From positions 73,286-98,941 of the forward strand of contig NW_003132367.1 of assembly GCF_000003605.2 (NCBI RefSeq): a stretch of DNA of 25,656 nt, read 5' to 3'. The notes under the pieces are model-generated. The model searched no databases, was not told the DNA's origin, and worked only from the letters and a program-made list of their open reading frames with translations. The DNA comes from Saccoglossus kowalevskii (Eukaryota > Hemichordata > Enteropneusta > Harrimaniidae). The position numbers were made by a program, and so were the translations under genes. This document shows positions 19,182-25,656 of the stretch, piece by piece (the first letter of the stretch is position 1; each line of letters begins with the position of its first letter).

Positions 19182-20147
19182 AGTTTAATTTTAAAAAGGT
19201 AGAAGCCTACTCATAAATTCAAATATCCAAGTTCATTTTGCAATAAATTGTACCCTGGCACGGGCAATATAAGGATATTGACTTTAAAACAGTTGGGGTC
19301 ACCAGCCTAAATTTCGAGAAAATTATGGTTGTATTTTAGTGAATAGTTGTCATTTTGTCAGTATTATAACGCTTTATATCTAAAATTGTAGCCTGGTGAC
19401 ATAGGCTGAAAAAAATATTAACAATTATTGCAATTGTTCGTTAACATTGTGCTTTATGGAATTGTTCTATAAAATAGCGATTAAAAAAAAATATTAGAAC
19501 CAGTTTCTCAAAATACGTCACTGTAACACACAGAAGAACGTTATTTCAGGGTGCCATGGGGCAATAGCTCCATGATTTTATTTGATAAGCCAATAGATAT
19601 TGTCATGCGATTTATAACCAATTTTCTCACAGAATATGCGTCTACTTAACACAGGAATGAAGTCGGCAATGTTTATACAACCACCTGAAATAGTTTGACT
19701 GGTTGAAGTGATTTCTGATCTTTATGTTAAATAACACAGTGCCAATCTTATGAATTGACTGAATTATTTTTAGATTCGATTGTCACGACATGAGTTCATT
19801 GTCCGGATGATTGCGTCACCATTACTTATAGCAAAGTCATTCATATACTTTAGTTTTATGAGCACACAATCGTTTCTAAATCTGACAATTGCGACAATAA
19901 AAAGAATGCAGTGGGCGGAATGTCACGTAAACGTGTATGGATTGCTTATCGTTCCACACCAGGAAATATCAATAATGAATGCCAGTCTTAAATAATGAGC
20001 TATTTTTATTCATCTATATATAAACAAGTAACAACAAGTAACTTGGCGACGTAACTTAATAGTTTTTATTCTCCACTTTCGATTATTAATTTTAAATAAA
20101 AAAACTCTATTCGAATACGGATATGTTATCTCTCTGCTTACTCAGAC

Positions 20148-20179
20148 CATGGAAGGTACTAACGTTAGTACCTTCCATG
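20148..20179. repeat. Perfect 32-bp palindrome flanked by a 7-bp direct repeat
   Basis: CATGGAAGGTACT, AACGTT and AGTACCTTCCATG form a perfect palindrome with no spacer. Directly abutting it on both sides is CTCAGAC (20141-20147 and 20180-20186). The arrangement looks like a target-site duplication around an insertion made of little more than fused inverted ends. Confidence 0.85.
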
Positions 20180-20328
20180 CTCAGACACATGTCTCCTGTC
20201 AGTTACATACTCTTTGATAGTTACAATAATCTGAGTGGTAATTTGATTCCAGTAGACAGGTTTCTTAAACTTGTCGGATACACGTTGCCCAGTTGGTGAA
20301 TGTACATTTAGTACGAAGTTTGTTGGAT

Positions 20329-20350
20329 TATTAAAGGGACACGATCGTCG
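20329..20350 (+). repeat. Possible lone MITE end, TTAAAGGGACACGATCGTCG
   Basis: The sequence starts with TTAA and AGGG, like the ends of the 19060-19181 element, then diverges into a GC-rich stretch (GTTCGGCGCTACGCATGC). No matching opposite end is found nearby, so it may be a truncated relative. Confidence 0.35.
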
Positions 20351-20737
20351 TTCGGCGCTACGCATGCACTACACGAAGTACGGGCTAAGTCCCATATGTT
20401 TGCATATCGGATAGATCTAATTGCTTTAACACAAGGGAGGAAACGCCCAAACTAGTTATGAATATACAGAAATCTTCAGTCATTTAACTAGGATTACTCA
20501 GTACAATAGTAAGGAAGGTATACATGTTTGTTCTATGGCTATAAAACAACACCGAAGCAAATTCAGAAAGTGCAGATTGCAGAATAACAGGAAACAGCAC
20601 AAAGTCTTATTGTCAGTTCATTTTTTTTTCTCGATAAAAATAATAGATATGTTCACGTTAATTGTCATGCCAGAAATGAAATACTGAAATGAATAGTTGT
20701 CAATATAATAAACGTAGAATACTATGTCGTTTTGATC

Positions 20738-21019
20738 GCTTAGCCCGAGCTAAGCGCCCATGCACACTTTAGTTAGTTCGTCTGACCTCTTAGCCCGTAC
20801 TAAGGAGCTGTGTGTGAACGCTACTACTAGCGTTTGGGGTGCTTAGTCCGATAGCGTTTGCACACAATTCATTAGCCCGTGCTAAGGATCTGGACCGGGT
20901 CTTAAAAACTGGCCAGATTTAATCTGTACTCAGCGTTTAGCGTTCACTCACGTTTTCTTAGCACGGGCTACGGTATTTGACCTCTTAGCCCGTGCTAAGG
21001 AACTGTGCGTGAACGCTTA
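20738..21019. repeat. Cluster of palindromic TTAGCCCG-GCTAAG repeats
   Basis: Hairpin-forming units occur at 20738-20755 (GCTTAGCCCGAGCTAAGC), 20788-20805, 20872-20887 and 20984-21000, with an inverted unit at about 20957-20970. Two direct units continue into GGA-CTGTG-GTGAACGCT (to 20822 and 21019, 195 bp apart), and the inverted unit carries the complementary AGCGTTCACTCACG. They form a small complex of direct and inverted copies, GC-richer than its surroundings. Confidence 0.75.
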
Positions 21020-21779
21020 TTTCAGTTTTCTCAGTATTTGTATAACTACGATTTCCATAGTCCTCAGACTAATCTGAGATAATATATACTATACTATGCT
21101 ATGCGCTCGTGATTAATATGCCGTAGCCATCACGTGACCATTACTTAACCGATTTGTATCATGACTGTCGCGAATTGGAAAATACTCATTCAAGTTGTCG
21201 CTGTAATTACGTTTTGTCTAATTTGTAGGAAATGTTTAGTCAAATTGCCGATACTTGGACAGTCATATATTACGTCATATCCTGGTTACGGCATATAACC
21301 ATGGAGATTCTGGAATATCGTTCGCTAAATCAGTCATGGCACAAATAGTTTTAATGCAGTGTCGCGTGTTATAAGGAGTTTACAGAACATACCACATATG
21401 CGATTACATAATAGTTCACAATAGTCTGTAATTGTAGGGGAAAAGCAAATATTACATTGTAATAACTTTAGCCGAATTGATTGAATCGTCACATTATAAT
21501 AATTATAATCAGAATGTGTGTCAGCAATTAATGAAGTATCCAAGGTAAAACACACGATAAAACAAGATGTTATTTTACTTAAAATTACTAATTATTATTG
21601 TATCTGGAGGAGAAAACAAATTCAAATCTTAGGTGCAAATGGCCGTCGAGATCTCGTGGAGAGCGAGAGAAAGTCACGATACTTGTACAGAATGGAGCAC
21701 TATTTGAGCGGCCATTTTATTTACTATTTTAGTATTCTATCTCATCTCTAAATTGTAGAAACGATTAAATTCACAAAAA

Positions 21780-22112
21780 TGTACGTCATGTATAGAATAA
21801 ATTGTAGACAAATTTAACGACGCTGGGACAGCCAGGTTGAAGAGATCTGTACCAATCACACGAAAAGAGTATTATTTATTATATACACGGAAATAAAAAC
21901 CATTTGTTACAGAATTGAAGTGGCATTTACCACTACATTGTCTCTAAAGTTTAGACACTCCTATATGTACACAAATATGACGTCATAATTCATGTTAGAG
22001 AAAGGTGCAGACAGATTTAACGACGATAAACAGCCAGGGTAATGATACCTGTAGCTCGTACATCAACGGTTTATTGTTTTCAGTGTACACGGAAATAAAA
22101 CCCATTTGTAAC
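21780..22112 (+). repeat. Diverged tandem duplication, period about 203 bp
   Basis: TTTAACGACG followed by ACAGCCAGG occurs at 21813 and 22016; TACACGGAAATAAAA-CCATTTGT occurs at 21884 and 22086. The two units share upstream GACGTCAT or TACGTCATG motifs and downstream endings, but middle parts have diverged. Non-coding. Confidence 0.75.
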
Positions 22113-25100
22113 GTTATGGATTGTCCGAATCGGTGAGCCGTGATAAGAAACACGATCCGGGACCGCCAAGTAGTGTAGCAGGTGCATGCATGTTAACACG
22201 AAAAACACAAGTCAGTTCTTTAGTGGAATGTATTTCTATAGTAACGAAGCTATGCAACACGTATCGCGACGAATATGTAAATATGGGGCTATAAATCCAT
22301 CCCGACTATGTCGACAGATTTCACTTGATGATTTGTATTTAAAATAAATTATATAATTATCGCGCTATATTGTCAACTCCAGGCCCATGTGACTGCGTCT
22401 TGAAATTGAGTTAAAACTTTAAAACTCTCAACTTTAAAACTTTCAAAATGAAAGATAAAAAAAAAAAAATTCCAGGCTGAAAACCTCTTTTTAGCATTGG
22501 TCCCCAAAAATTGTTTTGTGTTGGGTATTAATATAATTGCAACCGTGACAGTGTTTAATGTACTGGATACTATGGTATTTATTTACTTTCGGATAGTTTT
22601 AGTTTTAACTCTCCAAGGTTGAAATATTATCGAATGGTATATTGCCAGCCTTTTTCATTGCTTTTCATCTAGAAAGTTGTCACATGGAAGTTTTATGAAT
22701 ATTGCTTTCAATGTCTCTCATTTTAAAAAATAGGTATAGCTAGCCTTGATATCTTAACGTTTTATCACTGTTGTCCACAAGTTCATGTGTGAAGTTTTAA
22801 TAAAAGTTGCGACTTACATTCTCGCTCGACCGAGATACGCGTTAGACAGTCTGGTTGAATGTTTATTTGAATGTTTAATGTTTACCCGTAAAGCTATGAA
22901 TGATTAAGATATATTGTAGAAATCAGTTAAAATTTGGTAATTTGGTTCAAGAATACTAAGCGCAAATATTTTAGTAGCGTTTTATTAGAAAATGATAATA
23001 ATACAGGTGCCGCTTGGAAAATCTACAATAACATGACCAATTCCAAAGACTCAAAAGATCCTCCAATTTATACAAAAAGCGTTTCTGCTTGTTAATCATG
23101 CGTTTTGTTACGTTGTGTTTGTATGTTGTATGAGTATTCACCATTGATGGGTCTAATTTATATCTTTTTAAAAGAGAAAAAAAGCTGTGAGTCGTTTTGT
23201 TGCTACGCAACATTTCAGTGGGCATTCGTCAATAACATTTCAGTGGGCGTTCCACAAGCTCATTTCACTTTTTCAGACCCTTCTTTTGCGGCCAAGAATT
23301 GTAATTTCTAGTCCAAAGTTAATTCATACAAAGCTACCATTGTACGAAGTACGAGGAAATGAAATATCAGATTACATTTTACGCCTTGTCACATGCGTAC
23401 GGAGTCATTACGTCTGATTAATTAATGAAATTACAGAATCACGCAAATACTTATTACGGAGTACACTCATACCCCTTGCCCCCTTTCTCTTGGCTGTGGA
23501 TGTAGAGTGTAGAAATGGTAGTGTCTATGAATTTATCAGCCCCGCAGTATATGTGGCCCTGGCTATATGGGTCTATACAAGAGTTGAAGAATGCTACCGT
23601 CTTGCATCACTTCATTTCAATACAAGTAAATCTATACCAGGAAGTTAAAATCTAGTGATCCTGGTATACGGTTGTTTAAACATGAATATAAGCCAAAACG
23701 TCCTACTCAGTAGCTCGTAAAAGGAAAACTACCCAATGAGTTGACGTAGACATGGGCGTGGACGTCCCACACCTGTATTTTTCCAGACTTAGTTTTATTT
23801 ATGTTTTTCGCATTGCGGCATTTTTTTTACCAAAACTTCGTCAATACAACCCAACAACCCGTAGCTGAGTAAACAGCTGAACAATTTTGGCGACCGCAAT
23901 CCAATAACTCTGTCTCCGATTGTTTTTATTTCAAACACAATAAAATCAGCAAATTTTACATGGCGAACTTCTAACGTGTAATATTAAAACTAATATAGTA
24001 ACAATACGCGCGAGAATTTTCATGACATTTAGGGATCGTGGTTATAGCGGTAGTAATATGATAGTAAATATTTGTAATTTTAAGTTGGGTACTCATGGTT
24101 GTCTTGAATTATCGGGAAATTTTTCAAGAAATAAAGTTTTAAGATTGCTCCAAAAAGGCCCATATTTTCATTTTTCTTCTAACAAATATTGTCTATAGGC
24201 TAAAAAAGTTCAAAGGTCGATGAAATGTGTCCAAATCCACACTTATGTAACAGTTTTGAAAGAAAATATGTGATATTGTTTTTGCTAGTCGAATGCCCGC
24301 GAACTACTTTAATTGTGAATTCAGCTTTCTGTCACCAAAGCCCTAATATACAGGGTATAACATGCATTTTTTTCTGAAGCAAATATATCACTAAGAACAT
24401 ATTGGAATGACACGTGACATACGCCGCTGTAACACACCCTGTCTTTCAATGAAAGATGCAAGTAGTGGTTGCTACGTATTGAATGTTGCTATGATGTATA
24501 TAAGAGACGTATATACGCTGTCACCAGACTGGAACAACCCGCTCTGTATCAATAACTACTCGATTCTGACTAATCGTAGAGCTAAAATAACTCCATGATG
24601 GACTAATCATTCAAATACTAGTATGACGGAATGGAAAGGGTGTTTTCAGGGGCTTTCCCAAAGTTTGTGCACAACTATTCGCGGTACTTGTTTGTACACC
24701 ACTTGTACGAGCAGAAATTAGAAAGCAGAAAAAAAAAAAAAAGCAGGAACAGGATCAAATGCTTTCTATCTCGCTATTGTTGAAAGGTTCATGTCGACAT
24801 TTTGAAATTCTTTTCGTACATAACCCATGCTCTAAGTATGCATTGCCAGTGGTTCACAGTAGACTTACTTACGAATAAAAGCCTCTCTTGTCTGCAAAAC
24901 TAATATGTTCTTCATAAAACATTGAATCAAGCTCTATTCGCAGGAAAATAGTACGAAGTAATTATAAGCGGCGTTCACATACAATAAAAAAACAGATTCC
25001 ATGTACTATTACATTAATGAGCATACTTAAAAAGCCGAAGAAAATTGACACCATTCACTCACTTTTCGTTAAAACAAATATCGACCAATTTCCCAATATC

Positions 25101-25267
25101 CCATTAATATATTATTAAATATCCAATATTTTGAAAAAAACAAAACGTCGATTTTGAGCTCCCGTTTTCCAAAGACTAGTGACACCAGACAAAAGTGTAT
25201 TTATCTCACCATGGTTACACGTTGGGTCACTTGACTGTAACTTGTTTTATATCCGGGTACTTATCAC

Positions 25268-25281
25268 CGTCGACGTCGACG
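25268..25281. promoter_or_regulatory. GTCGAC-rich palindrome upstream of the candidate DUOX exon
   Basis: CGTCGACGTCGACG is a perfect 14-bp palindrome located 84 bp before the start codon, in the presumed promoter or 5' UTR. It contains ACGTC half-sites of the CRE/ATF type. A TTTATAT motif lies just upstream at about 25245. Function is inferred from position only. Confidence 0.25.
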
Positions 25282-25364
25282 TCTCAGTAGTATTGTGAAC
25301 TGTATATCAGGAGCAGTTACAGCGAGCCCTTGTCACACTTCTTAGGTGCCGCTGAATTGAAACT

Positions 25365-25428
25365 ATGGCTGGTACTCGCAGAACATTAGCGCTAGTCACA
25401 TTAATATGTGGTATTGTATCTTTCACAG
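25365..25428 (+). CDS. Signal-peptide exon, candidate first coding exon of dual oxidase
   Basis: The start ATGG has A at -3, a strong Kozak context. The exon encodes MAGTRRTLALVTLICGIVSF followed by T and a split codon: a basic n-region and a hydrophobic core, the shape of a cleavable signal peptide. It ends CACAG before GTAAGTTAA, an excellent donor, in phase 1. DUOX proteins begin with a signal peptide followed by an extracellular peroxidase-like domain, and in animals studied DUOX and DUOXA genes often lie head-to-head; here the exon diverges from DUOXA with no gene between. The peroxidase domain lies beyond the window, so identity as DUOX is inferred from context; any secreted or type I membrane protein would fit the sequence itself. 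Confidence 0.5.
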
Positions 25429-25656
25429 GTAAGTTAATTTTTATTTTTACTTTAAATAATTCCAGGCCTCCAAAATTTGTCAAGTTAGTTGCTGATCAAG
25501 GTTTGGAGAAAGTGTAGCGATTCATTCACAATATTACCTAAATTGTAATCATACCCTAGTCTCGCCAAATCGATGATGTGTCAGGTTTTATATTCAATGT
25601 AGGTCTGTAAAACACATCTTGAATTTCCAATGATATATAGAAGATAATACTTGGTA
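25429..25656 (+). other. Start of the intron after the signal-peptide exon
   Basis: It begins GTAAGTTAAT. No acceptor followed by a convincing exon is seen before the window ends. Confidence 0.5.

Larger units (their letters stand above)
17737..25364. other. 7.6-kb intergenic region between divergent DUOXA and the candidate DUOX exon
   Basis: No coding exon was recognised on either strand. It includes the candidate DUOXA leader exon, a (TA)n run near 18861-18879, the repeats and palindromes listed separately, a 25-bp-spaced direct repeat of AACATTTCAGTGGGC (23209 and 23234), and a 14-A run near 24729. The interval presumably holds promoters and enhancers of both flanking genes. The stretch 18061-19059 and most of 22115-25260 show nothing I can name. 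Confidence 0.55.

Overview
This window is metazoan nuclear DNA. It is AT-rich, has spliced genes with GT-AG introns, large introns, and many dispersed and tandem repeats. The gene content (TMEM230, DUOXA, a DUOX-like signal-peptide exon, an HNMT-like exon), the intron density and the repeat style suggest a marine invertebrate, plausibly a deuterostome such as a hemichordate or lancelet. The species cannot be fixed from the sequence alone.

Layout. At 125-353 on the minus strand is the N-terminal coding exon of a histamine N-methyltransferase-like SAM-dependent methyltransferase; the rest of the gene lies left of the window. From 354 to about 4320 there is repeat-rich non-coding DNA: a 974-bp interval bounded by 14-bp inverted repeats, a 2.26-kb interval bounded by 32-bp inverted repeats, a diverged 270-275-bp tandem repeat and a 36-bp minisatellite. 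TMEM230 is on the plus strand. It has a likely non-coding first exon ending at 4489 and coding exons at 5425-5520, 6819-6941 and 8637-8777, giving 119 residues. Its introns hold a 26-copy 21-bp minisatellite with higher-order structure, a 363-bp TA-flanked MITE and a 158-bp tandem array. Its 3' UTR probably ends near 9.6-9.8 kb.

From about 9.8 to 13.0 kb there is no convincing gene. DUOXA, the dual oxidase maturation factor, is on the minus strand. All eight coding exons are recoverable between 17720 and 13047, with consistent splice phases and 386 residues. A further 7.6 kb of intergenic DNA (17737-25364) holds a TTAA-flanked hairpin MITE, a 32-bp perfect palindrome inside a 7-bp direct duplication, a cluster of hairpin-forming TTAGCCCG repeats and a 203-bp tandem duplication.

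At 25365-25428 on the plus strand a strong-Kozak ATG opens a short exon encoding a signal peptide and ending in a GTAAGT donor. It lies head-to-head with DUOXA, so it is a good candidate for the first coding exon of DUOX, the NADPH oxidase that DUOXA matures. If so, the window covers a conserved divergent DUOXA-DUOX unit for extracellular hydrogen peroxide production. TMEM230 and the HNMT-like gene are functionally unrelated neighbours. I found no convincing new molecular system; the most distinctive structures are the repeats.
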